Counted from the first letter of the stretch, positions 1 through 6,907 are shown. The stretch is 8,337 bases of DNA from CAYWTX01 sp964461295 (GCA_964461295.1 CAYWTX010000617.1:1-8337); one strand, 5' to 3'. A program made the numbers and translations. The notes: generated from the sequence alone by a model not told the origin.

Positions 1-94
1 CGAGGCGTTCATCGCCGAAATGGCCGCCGCGCCCGTCCGCCGCGCCCCCAAAGCCCAGTACGTTCCCGCAGCCGTTCGTACCACGGCGCGGTAA
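1..94 (+). CDS. 3' end of a small ORF truncated by the window edge (paralogue of the 47-aa ORF at 4837)
   Basis: The first complete codon is at position 2 and the frame stays open to a TAA at 92-94, giving the last 30 residues of a protein. These residues are rich in Ala, Pro and Arg and end in TTAR. All 94 bases are identical to 4887-4980, where a complete 47-codon ORF can be read, so this is the tail of a second copy of the same ORF. The family is not recognised. Two copies followed by the same spacer suggest a duplicated module, and the upstream part needed to test this lies outside the window. Whether the ORF is translated is unproven. Confidence 0.4.
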   Translation, partial: EAFIAEMAAAPVRRAPKAQYVPAAVRTTAR

Positions 95-111
95 CAGACC
101 GGGAGTGCTAT

Positions 112-138
112 CCACAGATTACGCAGATTACGCAGATT
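112..138 (+). repeat. 9-bp tandem motif of a dispersed intergenic repeat, copy 1
   Basis: Three consecutive 9-mers are seen: ccacagatt, acgcagatt, acgcagatt. A related motif, taaccacagaggg, follows at about 161-173. The same pair of motifs recurs at 4998-5024 and 5047-5059, and inverted at 5275-5341. From memory, short CAGATTACG and CAGAGGACG style repeats are common in intergenic DNA of many environmental bacteria, including Planctomycetes, and yield spurious ORFs rich in Cys, Val and Ile. Their function is unknown. Confidence 0.75.
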
Positions 139-189
139 TTCGGGAGGAGAAGAGAGCACCTAACCACAGAGGGCGCGATGAGCGCTGAG

Positions 190-329
190 CTCGACTTCTG
201 CCAATTCAAGCGAACCGAAATTCATAACTCATTCTGTAACAAAGATTTACCCGCCGCGGCACAACTGGAAAATGCCATGCTGTAACTTATTGCCACAAGA
301 ACACGTATGGCAAATTGGCAGAAGTCGAG
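190..329. mobile_element. MITE-like element with 17-bp perfect TIRs and a 5-bp target-site duplication
   Basis: The left end, ctcgacttctgccaatt (190-206), is the exact reverse complement of the right end, aattggcagaagtcgag (313-329). The 140-bp element is bracketed by the direct repeat ctgag at 185-189 and 330-334, which fits a 5-bp target-site duplication. The interior is clearly more AT-rich than its surroundings and has no credible ORF, so this would be a non-autonomous element moved by a transposase encoded elsewhere. It ends 77 bp before the giant gene's start codon and contains the upstream in-frame ATG at 272 that falsely extends that gene. The transposase family is not assigned. One chance inverted repeat is the alternative, but the TIR and duplication together make that unlikely. 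Confidence 0.75.
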
Positions 330-392
330 CTGAGGCCGCCTATGCGCCGGAACCATTTCCCGGGTCCTGGGTTTTAACGACTGCCAACTACT

Positions 393-398
393 GGAAGG
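393..398 (+). promoter_or_regulatory. Shine-Dalgarno-like site deciding the start at 407
   Basis: The purine run ggaagg ends 8 nt before the ATG at 407. The frame is open back to an ATG at 272, but only the 407 start is followed at once by a hydrophobic signal-peptide-like segment, and the 272 start lies inside the MITE-like element. Confidence 0.55.
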
Positions 399-406
399 CA
401 CACAAG

Positions 407-3400
407 ATGGCACACACACTATCGCAGGCGGCGGCGTTCCTTCTGGTGGCGGCGGTGGCGGCGACGACGGCGGTCGGCGGGGAAGCCCTCACGGCGGCTG
501 GACCGGGCTATCGCGGCAGCGGCACTGGCGGCATCTATCCGGCCAAGGGGCTGCTCAAGAGCTGGCCGACGGAAGGCCCCAAGCTGCTTTGGAAGGTTCC
601 ACTGGGCAACTCGGCGGCGCCAGTCACCGTTTTCGACGACAGGGTCTACTGCGTGGCCGGCAGCGACGCCTGGCTGCACACGTTCACGCTCGAGGGCAAG
701 CCGGCAGGCAAGGCGCATCTGGGCAGCGCCTCGTGGAAGCGGTTCGGGTTCTCGCGGTCGGCGCCGCTGATCGCCGAGGGCATTGCCGTCGGCACCACGC
801 CCAACGCGAACCTGTACGGCGTCGACCTGGACAAGATGTCACTTCGCTGGCAGGTGAACGCCTGGAAGGACTTCGGCAGCGGCAAGGGCGAACAGGGCTG
901 GGGCCTTCCCGAGTCGCCCATCCTCCACGGCGCGAACGTCGTGTTCAACCCCGTCAGCCGCGACGACGGCACGCCGCCGCTGGTGGCGGTGGACATCCGC
1001 GACGCCAACCAGATCGTCTGGGAAGCGGACCCCGGTATCGGCAAGGCCTACTCGGCCAGCGATTGCTCGACGGCGCTGTTCCGGCACAAGGGGCGCAACC
1101 TGATCGTCTCACCCACGTGGTGCTACCTCCTGTGCGTCGACGCAGACACGGGCAAGGCCCTGTGGGAAATCCCCGGCGTCGGTCCAAAGACTCTCACGCC
1201 CGTCTACAACGACGGCCTGCTGCTGGTCACCATCCAGCGAGAGATCGGCCCCGACGACGAGCGACAGTGGCCGGCGTGGGCTTCCCTCCCGCTGGATCCG
1301 TCGTATCGGCCGTCGACGGCGCCCACGCAGCCGGCCCCCGTACGCTTGCGCGACCGCATGAAGGATGTCCGCTGGAGCAGCGAGCAGATGGTGCTGCTGC
1401 GCCTCAGCGACGACGGCGCCGACGCGGCCGTGCAGTGGATACGGCACGACGCACCCGGCCGCTACAGCCACGCCGTGTTCCTCGGCGGGCGAATCTACTG
1501 TTACGGCAATCCCAGCGCGGTGGTCGAGCGGTCGGTGGACGGCACGCTGCCGCCGCTGGAGGAGCGGCCCAGCCGCAGCGGGCGCTCGGCCCTCTTGTGC
1601 CTTGACGCCGCGACGGGCAAGGTGCTGGCGCAGGTGTCGGCCGAGACGCCCGGGCACGTCGTGTCGGCCGACGGAATGCTCTACGCGGTGGACCTCGTAA
1701 AGGTGGCGAACAACCTGGACCCGTCGGCGCGGCCGAAGCTGAGCCCTCGGGTGCGGTTGCTGTACCCGACGCCCAAGGGGATGGCGGTGACGGGCGAGAA
1801 GGTGCTGTACGCGTACGACGATGTGCCGGAGCTGAGAGACGTGGAGTGGGAGGCGTCGGTGCCGCCGGTGATCGCGCATGGGCGGCTGTTCATGAAGTTC
1901 GGCCCGCTGTCGGTGTTTAACATTCGCGGGCAGGACTACGAGGAACTGCCCGCCCCGCCGGCGGCCAAGGGGCCTCCGCCCGATGCGCCGGTGCGGTTCC
2001 CGACAACCAGCCTGGCCGTGGTGCGCGCCGCGGACGTGCCGGCGCTGCTGGCCCAACTGGGCCACCGCCTGGCCGCGCACCGCAAGACCGCCGCGGCCCT
2101 GCTGGCGCGGGTCGAGCCGTCGGCGGCGGCAGACACGGCCGTCAAGCTGGCTGAGGTGGCGACCACGGGGGGAGCGGAGGCCTGGCCGGCGCAACGGGCG
2201 GCGGCGCAGGCGCTGCGGGCGATGGGCGCTTCGGCGCGCCCGGCCCTGACCGCCCTGCAGAAGGCCCTGCCCGCGGCCGTGGCGCGACGCGACGGCACGG
2301 CGGCGAGGCTGATGCTCGACACCATCCGCGGGATCGACGAAGGCGCCGCCGCGGTGGGGCGGCCGCTGGGCGAACTGCTGTCGCACAAAGACCGGTACGT
2401 GCAGTACGCCGCGGCGGGAATGCTCAACCGCCTGGGGCCGGGGGGCGCGGGCGGCGCCGGGGCACTGGTCGCGGCGATGCAATCGGACGACGTGCGGGTG
2501 TGGCGCGAGTCGGCCGCGGCGCTGCATGCGATGGGGCCCGCCGCCGGAGAAGCCGTTGCCGGCTTGCAGGCGGCGCTGTTGAAAGCGTTGGAGAACAAGC
2601 AGACGATGCGGTGCGGGCGGATTCTGTCCGCCCTGGCGCAGATCGATCCGCAAGGAGCCAAGCCCGCGGTGCCGCGCATCGCCGCAATGCTGGCGGACAA
2701 GGACGTGGAGCTGCGCCGCCTGGCCGCACGGATGCTCCAGCAGGCCGGCACCGCCGGTACCGAGGCCATTCCCGCGCTGGTGGCGGCCCTGGGGTCCGAC
2801 GACCCCGAGACGGCGGAGCTTGCCTCGGTCGCCCTGAACGCGATGAAGACGCAGGGCGGCGCCGCCGCGGCGCTGGCGAAGGCGCTTGAGGGCGGATCGG
2901 GCAAGGCCCGCGCCAAGGTGATGGAAACGCTCGCCGGGATGGGCCCCGCGGCCGAGCCGGCCGTTCCCGCTCTAAGCAAGCTGCTGGGCGACCCGAACCT
3001 TCCCGCCGCCCGCGCGGCCGCCAAGGTGCTCGCCGGGGTCGGGCCTGGCGCCAAGGGCGCCGTTGAGCCCCTCACGGCCGCCCTGAAGCGCGGCGACCCG
3101 GAACTCGCCGGCGCTGCTGCCGCCGCGCTGGGCGCCGTGGGCGCGCCGGCGGCACCGTCAGCCGATGCCCTGCTGGCCTTGCTGAGCCACCGCGACACTG
3201 CGTTGCGTGGCTTGGCCGTGCGGACTCTCGCGAAGATCGGGCGGTCGCCGGCGCCGGCGCTGCTGGACATCCTCAAACGCGAGCGGGGGCCCCTCCAGCA
3301 TTGGGCCGCGGGGGCGATAGCCACCCTCGATCAGCCGTCCGACGAAGTGGTGGCCGCCCTGGCCGCCACGCTCGACGCTAACGACGCGCGGCTGGTTCTG

Positions 3401-4789
3401 GCCGGGCAGAACGCCCTCCGCGCCCTGGGCCCCAAGGCCGCCAAGGCCGTCCCGGCCCTGCTGAAGCACATCCGCGGGGCCGACGCACGCGCCGCCGCCG
3501 CCATCGGAGTCATCGCGCAGATCGGCCCCGAGGCCAAGCCCGCCGTGGGTGGTCTGCTCGAAATCGCCCGGGGCAAAGACGCCGCCCTCGCGGCTTCGGC
3601 TGTGCGGGCCATGGCCGGCATCGGACCGGGCGCCGAATCAGCCGTCAAGCCGCTGGTGGCGCTGTCGGGCGGCGCGGGGAAGGAACTGGCCGACGCGATC
3701 CAGTACGCCCTGGGCTGCATCAAGACGGCGAACGCCGCCCCGACCGCAAAGGACGTCGCCGTCACCTGCGCCGAGGGCGGGGCGGTCCTCATCCAGTTCC
3801 CGGCCTCCGATCCCGACGACATCGCGGCCTCTCTCCGCGTGAGCAGCGACGAGCGGCCGGCGCACGGCACGCTGGAACGCGCGAGTGAGTGGGCCCCCCT
3901 GCCGGCGATGGTTTACCGCAGCCGCAGCGGGTTCGCCGGCACGGAAACCTTCACTTGGTGCGCCGTGGACCGCGGGCGCGAGCAGAGCCGGCCGGCCAAG
4001 GCCGTCGTGACCGTTCTGCCCGACACCACCGCGCCGAAACTGCGGGAGGCGTTCGTCCCCCTCGGTGCCGCCAATGCCGTCATGCTCACCTTCGATGAAC
4101 CGCTGATGCCCGAGTCCGCCGGGGATGCCTCCGCCTACGCCATCGATGGCGGAGTGAAGGTGCTCAAGGCGCAGCTCGACGGCGAGAGCCGGCGCGTTGT
4201 GGTGCTAACGACGACGCTGCTGGCGGCCGGAAAGTACAAGCTGTCGGCCAAGGGCATCCGCGACGTGGCCAAGGCCGCCAACGTTGGCGGCGGCGAGGTG
4301 ACGTTTGCCCACCGGCCGCTGAAGCCGGGGCTGAAGTACGTGTACTGCGAGCAGGCGGCAAAGGTCAGTCCGAAAACCCGTGTGCTGGCCGACTTGGACA
4401 CGCTGGAACTGAAGCCCAAGACGAGCGGCGTGACGCCGACGGTGGCCATGCCCGTCGAGAAGCCCGCCGGGGAGTTCACGCTCCGGCTGGACGGGGCGAT
4501 TGACGTGCCCCGCGTCAGCGAGAGCGCCGACTATGGCAGGTTCACCTTCACGCTGACAGCCGCCGGCAGCGCCTGGCTGTTTCTGGACGGCAGGTTGGTC
4601 GAGCAGGCGATCGCCGGGCGCCGGGGCGAGCCAGGCGAGATGACGCTGGCGGCCGGAATGCACGCGATCACGATTGTCTACAGCCACTCCCGTATGGACG
4701 CGCCGGCTCTGTCGCTCAATTGGTCGCACGGCTCCGACCAGCCGCAGGAAGTGCCCGCCGCCGCACTGCACCATCCGGCCGAACCGTAG
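407..4789 (+). CDS. Giant secreted PQQ-like beta-propeller / HEAT-repeat / Ig-like / PA14 protein
   Basis: A 1460-residue protein. Residues 1 to about 25 look like a Sec signal peptide (hydrophobic core about 8-22, small residues before the probable cut), though the n-region lacks Lys and Arg. Residues about 30-510 resemble a PQQ-like (quinoprotein-type) beta-propeller, starting with a YRG segment and a WPTEGPKLLWK segment and containing blades of the type 'VDADTGKALWE'. A linker leads to about 15 HEAT-type helical repeats at about 596-1108, with units such as 'MGPAAEPAVPALSKLL'. Residues about 1109-1206 resemble a bacterial Ig/cadherin-like domain (DPDD, HGTL and FAGTETFTW motifs). Residues about 1207-1305 resemble an SbsA-type Ig-like domain, and about 1306-1460 a PA14 domain (FLDG, AAGMHAITIVY). 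Similar domain mixes are typical of planctomycetal exported proteins. No CXXCH haem motif or recognised catalytic centre is present, so a binding or scaffolding role outside the cytoplasm is inferred. The substrate or partner is unknown. The gene is flanked by the 189-bp direct repeats. Confidence 0.9.
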   Translation: MAHTLSQAAAFLLVAAVAATTAVGGEALTAAGPGYRGSGTGGIYPAKGLLKSWPTEGPKLLWKVPLGNSAAPVTVFDDRVYCVAGSDAWLHTFTLEGKPAGKAHLGSASWKRFGFSRSAPLIAEGIAVGTTPNANLYGVDLDKMSLRWQVNAWKDFGSGKGEQGWGLPESPILHGANVVFNPVSRDDGTPPLVAVDIRDANQIVWEADPGIGKAYSASDCSTALFRHKGRNLIVSPTWCYLLCVDADTGKALWEIPGVGPKTLTPVYNDGLLLVTIQREIGPDDERQWPAWASLPLDPSYRPSTAPTQPAPVRLRDRMKDVRWSSEQMVLLRLSDDGADAAVQWIRHDAPGRYSHAVFLGGRIYCYGNPSAVVERSVDGTLPPLEERPSRSGRSALLCLDAATGKVLAQVSAETPGHVVSADGMLYAVDLVKVANNLDPSARPKLSPRVRLLYPTPKGMAVTGEKVLYAYDDVPELRDVEWEASVPPVIAHGRLFMKFGPLSVFNIRGQDYEELPAPPAAKGPPPDAPVRFPTTSLAVVRAADVPALLAQLGHRLAAHRKTAAALLARVEPSAAADTAVKLAEVATTGGAEAWPAQRAAAQALRAMGASARPALTALQKALPAAVARRDGTAARLMLDTIRGIDEGAAAVGRPLGELLSHKDRYVQYAAAGMLNRLGPGGAGGAGALVAAMQSDDVRVWRESAAALHAMGPAAGEAVAGLQAALLKALENKQTMRCGRILSALAQIDPQGAKPAVPRIAAMLADKDVELRRLAARMLQQAGTAGTEAIPALVAALGSDDPETAELASVALNAMKTQGGAAAALAKALEGGSGKARAKVMETLAGMGPAAEPAVPALSKLLGDPNLPAARAAAKVLAGVGPGAKGAVEPLTAALKRGDPELAGAAAAALGAVGAPAAPSADALLALLSHRDTALRGLAVRTLAKIGRSPAPALLDILKRERGPLQHWAAGAIATLDQPSDEVVAALAATLDANDARLVLAGQNALRALGPKAAKAVPALLKHIRGADARAAAAIGVIAQIGPEAKPAVGGLLEIARGKDAALAASAVRAMAGIGPGAESAVKPLVALSGGAGKELADAIQYALGCIKTANAAPTAKDVAVTCAEGGAVLIQFPASDPDDIAASLRVSSDERPAHGTLERASEWAPLPAMVYRSRSGFAGTETFTWCAVDRGREQSRPAKAVVTVLPDTTAPKLREAFVPLGAANAVMLTFDEPLMPESAGDASAYAIDGGVKVLKAQLDGESRRVVVLTTTLLAAGKYKLSAKGIRDVAKAANVGGGEVTFAHRPLKPGLKYVYCEQAAKVSPKTRVLADLDTLELKPKTSGVTPTVAMPVEKPAGEFTLRLDGAIDVPRVSESADYGRFTFTLTAAGSAWLFLDGRLVEQAIAGRRGEPGEMTLAAGMHAITIVYSHSRMDAPALSLNWSHGSDQPQEVPAAALHHPAEP

Positions 4790-4836
4790 GCGCTGGTCGG
4801 CGACCTCTGCCCCTCGAAGCCGTCTGCTCCTACACG

Positions 4837-4980
4837 ATGAAACACCCGCCCACACAGTACGCCGACTACGAGGCGTTCGACATGCTCGAGGCGTTCATCG
4901 CCGAAATGGCCGCCGCGCCCGTCCGCCGCGCCCCCAAAGCCCAGTACGTTCCCGCAGCCGTTCGTACCACGGCGCGGTAA
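4837..4980 (+). CDS. Small hypothetical protein, 47 aa, duplicated in the window
   Basis: An ATG at 4837 opens a 47-codon frame ending in TAA at 4978-4980, 47 bp after the giant gene. The N-terminal half is acidic and aromatic (YADYEAFDMLEAFIAEM), compatible with a short amphipathic helix. The C-terminal half is basic and Pro-rich (PVRRAPKAQ), ending TTAR. No signal peptide or membrane segment is seen, and the family is not recognised. No clear Shine-Dalgarno precedes 4837. A longer reading from 4720 overlaps the giant gene and looks like a frame shadow there; an internal ATG at 4882 is also possible. The last 31 codons, stop included, are duplicated without change at 1-94. Close spacing suggests co-transcription with the giant gene. 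It could be a true small protein or a repeat-borne ORF. Confidence 0.4.
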   Translation: MKHPPTQYADYEAFDMLEAFIAEMAAAPVRRAPKAQYVPAAVRTTAR

Positions 4981-5075
4981 CAGACCGGGAGTGCTATCCA
5001 CAGATTACGCAGATTGCGCAGATTTTCGGGAGGAGAGGAGAGCACCTAACCACAGAGGGCGAGATGAGCGCTGAG
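4887..5075 (+). repeat. Long direct repeat, copy 2
   Basis: Matches 1-189 at 186 of 189 bases. The block covers the 3' part of the 47-aa ORF, its stop codon, and 95 bp of spacer with the dispersed cacagatt and accacagagg motifs. Homology stops after gcgctgag at 5075. From there this copy enters the TIR-bounded element at 5079-5248, while copy 1 enters a different element. With only the 3' boundary visible, the full repeat unit cannot be defined. Confidence 0.95.
4998..5024 (+). repeat. 9-bp tandem motif of the dispersed intergenic repeat, copy 2
   Basis: Three 9-mers: ccacagatt, acgcagatt, gcgcagatt, followed by taaccacagaggg at about 5047-5059. This is the left arm of a larger imperfect palindrome whose right arm is at 5275-5341. 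Confidence 0.75.
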
Positions 5076-5078
5076 AGT

Positions 5079-5248
5079 TTGTGAAAGAATTGCGGAAGCG
5101 GCCTTTGTCCCTCTTCGCCCGGAAGGGGCGATCAGGATTTAGCCTGGGGCGTAAGCCCCCGGTATACAAGCAATTAAGCATAGAGCCCCGAAGGGGCGAC
5201 AGAAAGCGTCCAGAGTGGGCAAACCGGCGAGATCCAATTCTTTCACAA
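5079..5248. mobile_element. 170-bp TIR-bounded palindromic element (MITE or REP-like), complete copy
   Basis: The ends are perfect 14-bp inverted repeats: ttgtgaaagaattg at 5079-5092 and its reverse complement at 5235-5248. Allowing one mismatch, the inverted repeat extends outward to 5074 and 5253 (agag plus one variable base). The interior holds short GC hairpins, including ggggc-gtaa-gcccc at 5146-5159 and a GCCCC/GGGGC pair around a 3-nt loop in gccccgaaggggc at about 5192-5204. No transposase is encoded; the frame across 5081-5305 is a repeat-derived ORF. A second, truncated and inverted copy lies at 7951-8053. No flanking target duplication is evident, so movement by transposition is inferred from the TIRs and the second copy only. 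Confidence 0.75.
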
Positions 5249-5274
5249 CCTCTGGGGATTGCTTGCGGAAGTTC

Positions 5275-5341
5275 TCTCTGCGTCCTTTGCGGTCTCTGCG
5301 GTTGATCCTGCTCCCAAGTTTCAATCCGCGTAACCTGTGGA
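5275..5341 (-). repeat. Dispersed intergenic repeat, inverted copy
   Basis: Read on the minus strand, 5323-5341 gives tccacaggttacgcggatt, a 17 of 19 match to 4997-5015. It is followed inward by three 9-mers at 5275-5301: ccgcagaga, ccgcaaagg, acgcagaga. This mirrors the order of motifs on the left side of the 5079-5248 element. The right end of the repeat comes to within 14 bp of the DUF1294 start codon. Confidence 0.7.
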
Positions 5342-5354
5342 TGAACTCCCTCCC

Positions 5355-5708
5355 ATGACTCGCCTGGGAACAACCGTTCTTCTCTCCTCCGCCGCCCTCG
5401 CCGCCGGCGCCGCTTTCGCCCTCGGCCTGGCTTGCCACGCGCCCTGGTGGGGGGCTCTTGCGGGCATCAACCTGGCCGCCATCCTCGCCTACGGCCTGGA
5501 CAAGTCCCTCGCCCGCCTCGGCGCCCGGCGCGTCCCCGAGCTCGCCCTGCACCTTCTCGCTGCCGCGGGAGGCACGCCGGGGGCATGGCTCGCCCAACTG
5601 CTTCTCCGCCACAAGACCCGCGACCGCCGCTTCCGCCTGGTCTTCCTGGCGATTGCCGCCGCCCAGGCCGCCGTGCTGGCGGCCGTCGCGTACCACCTCA
5701 CGCGGTAG
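5355..5708 (+). CDS. DUF1294 family small membrane protein
   Basis: A 117-residue protein with about four hydrophobic segments (roughly residues 5-27, 29-47, 63-80 and 95-113), indicating an integral inner-membrane protein. Family hallmarks are YGLDK (46-50), RVPE (59-62), a GGTPGAW stretch, and RHKT (85-88) followed by a basic, aromatic segment. This pattern and the length match the DUF1294 family, whose function is not established. Some members carry an N-terminal cold-shock domain, which is absent here. The ATG at 5355 is chosen; the in-frame GTG at 5337 lies inside the dispersed repeat and adds only six residues. No good Shine-Dalgarno is visible. Upstream is the repeat-filled spacer, so any promoter lies in or between repeats. 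The 129-bp gap to the next gene suggests a separate transcription unit. Confidence 0.85.
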   Translation: MTRLGTTVLLSSAALAAGAAFALGLACHAPWWGALAGINLAAILAYGLDKSLARLGARRVPELALHLLAAAGGTPGAWLAQLLLRHKTRDRRFRLVFLAIAAAQAAVLAAVAYHLTR

Positions 5709-5837
5709 GGGACCGGGAGCATTGCCTTGCCGCGGCGACTACGGCCAGGATGTCGCAAACATAGACAGTGTTTACGCAAACCGGAGAGGCCCATCGGCTG
5801 GCTCCGGGGGTATAAGAGGTACTCCAGCGAGACCACC

Positions 5838-6899
5838 ATGAACCGAAGCAATCCACAGAACAACTGGCTGACGGCACAGACGCTTCCGGACCGGTTCGAC
5901 GGTCCCGACGATCTGGAGGAACTCCTGTCGCGCCCCACCGAGGACCTGGCTGGCGACCTGGCCGACCTGGAAGGCGACCTGATGATCCTGGGCGTCGGCG
6001 GCAAGGTGGGCCCCACGTTGGCACGGCTCGCCCGGCGAGCGGCCCCCGGCAAGCGGGTGGTCGGCGTGGCCCGGTTCTCCGATGCGGCCACGAGGGCCAG
6101 GCTCGAGGACTGGGGCGTCGAGACGATTCCCTGCGACCTCCTGGATCGCCCCGCCGTGGAGCGCCTGCCGAAACTGCCCAACGTCATCTTCATGGCCGGG
6201 CGGAAATTCGGCACCACCGGCGACGAGGCCGCCACGTGGGCGATGAACGCCCTTTGTCCAGCCATCTGCGCCGAGGCCCTGCGAGCTTCCCGGCTCGTCG
6301 CCTTCTCGACGCTGTGCATCTACCCGCCGGCCCGAACCGATGGCCCCGGCTCGCGCGAGACCGACCCCATCGAGCCGCTGGGCGAGTACGCTAACTCCTG
6401 CGTTGCCCGCGAGCGCGTGGTCCAGCACTTCTCGAAACGGCACGCCACGCCCGGGCGGCTCGTCCGGCTGGTCTACGCGATCGACATGCGGTACGGCCTC
6501 CTCAACGAGGTGGCTTCGGCCGTCTGGGCGGGCAGACCCATCGACCTGACCACGGGCCACGCCAACGTGATCTGGCAGGGCGACGCCAGCGAGTATATCC
6601 TGCGGACGCTGTGCCACTGCACCGTGCCGGCCTCGCCGCTGAACATCGGCTCGCCCGCCAACACCTCGATCCGCTCGCTGGCCGAGGCGTTCGGCAGGCG
6701 GCTGGGCAAGGCCCCGGTGTTCGTCAACCGGGAGGCGCCCACCGCCTGGGTGACCGACTGCACCGAGGTCGCCCGGCTGCTGGGCCCGCCGACGGTAAGC
6801 CTGGACCGCATGATGGACTGGACGGCCGACTGGGTGCGTCGCGGCCTGCCGACCTACGACAAGCCCACGCGCTACCAGGTTCGCGATGGCCGGTTCTAG
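5838..6899 (+). CDS. NAD(P)-dependent epimerase/dehydratase family protein (extended SDR, atypical active site)
   Basis: A 353-residue cytoplasmic protein. After a 50-residue acidic leader (LEELLSRPTEDL) comes a Rossmann dinucleotide-binding motif, GVGGKVG, at 52-58. STLCIYP at 157-163 is the usual Ser/Thr position of extended SDRs. The family Tyr appears as Y184 in EYANSC, but the YxxxK lysine is replaced by C188. The protein ends in KPTRYQVRDGRF. The leader, NVIWQGDAS segment and C-terminus fit a conserved subfamily that I recall being encoded next to dihydrodipicolinate-synthase-like genes. Without the lysine, classical SDR catalysis is doubtful; a redox or lyase role on a sugar-derived substrate is inferred. 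The ATG at 5838 is preferred over upstream in-frame codons because the subfamily-like sequence starts soon after it. The Shine-Dalgarno is weak. The next gene follows after 20 bp. Confidence 0.85.
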   Translation: MNRSNPQNNWLTAQTLPDRFDGPDDLEELLSRPTEDLAGDLADLEGDLMILGVGGKVGPTLARLARRAAPGKRVVGVARFSDAATRARLEDWGVETIPCDLLDRPAVERLPKLPNVIFMAGRKFGTTGDEAATWAMNALCPAICAEALRASRLVAFSTLCIYPPARTDGPGSRETDPIEPLGEYANSCVARERVVQHFSKRHATPGRLVRLVYAIDMRYGLLNEVASAVWAGRPIDLTTGHANVIWQGDASEYILRTLCHCTVPASPLNIGSPANTSIRSLAEAFGRRLGKAPVFVNREAPTAWVTDCTEVARLLGPPTVSLDRMMDWTADWVRRGLPTYDKPTRYQVRDGRF

Positions 6900-6907
6900 C
6901 CCCCAAC

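Larger units (their letters stand above)
1..189 (+). repeat. Long direct repeat, copy 1 (189 bp visible, left edge cut)
   Basis: Positions 1-189 match 4887-5075 at 186 of 189 bases with no gaps, at a constant offset of 4886. The three differences (positions 130, 151 and 176) all lie after the stop codon at 94; the coding part is identical. The repeat runs off the left edge, so its full length is unknown. Its right edge is sharp: position 189 is the last base before the TIR-bounded element at 190-329. The two copies flank the giant gene at 407-4789. Confidence 0.95.

Noticed and set aside
112..138. Possible CRISPR or short tandem-repeat locus
   Set aside because: The 9-bp units are contiguous with no spacers, and no cas genes are present.
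272..406. 45-residue N-terminal extension of the giant protein from the ATG at 272
   Set aside because: The extension starts inside the MITE-like element. The 407 start has a better Shine-Dalgarno site and is immediately followed by the signal-peptide-like segment.
1109..2653. 514-codon open frame on the minus strand
   Set aside because: It is antisense to the propeller and HEAT-coding region and has an Arg, Gln and His-rich translation typical of a GC-rich frame shadow. No domain or start signal is recognisable.
1936..3324. 462-codon open frame on the minus strand
   Set aside because: Antisense to the Ala-rich HEAT array; its translation is low-complexity Ala, Ser, Arg and Pro with no recognisable domain.
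407..4789. Cytochrome-type electron-transfer role for the giant protein
   Set aside because: No CXXCH haem-binding motif occurs anywhere in the chain; its cysteines are isolated or in other spacings.
5081..5305. 74-codon plus-strand ORF ending in a Cys-Val-Leu-Cys-Gly run
   Set aside because: It is made wholly of the TIR element and the inverted dispersed repeat; the Cys-rich end is the translation of the 9-bp repeat.
5771..5816. Possible promoter before the SDR gene (TTTACG and TATAAG)
   Set aside because: The two boxes are 34 nt apart, too far for a sigma-70 type promoter, and no better -35 lies at the right distance from TATAAG.
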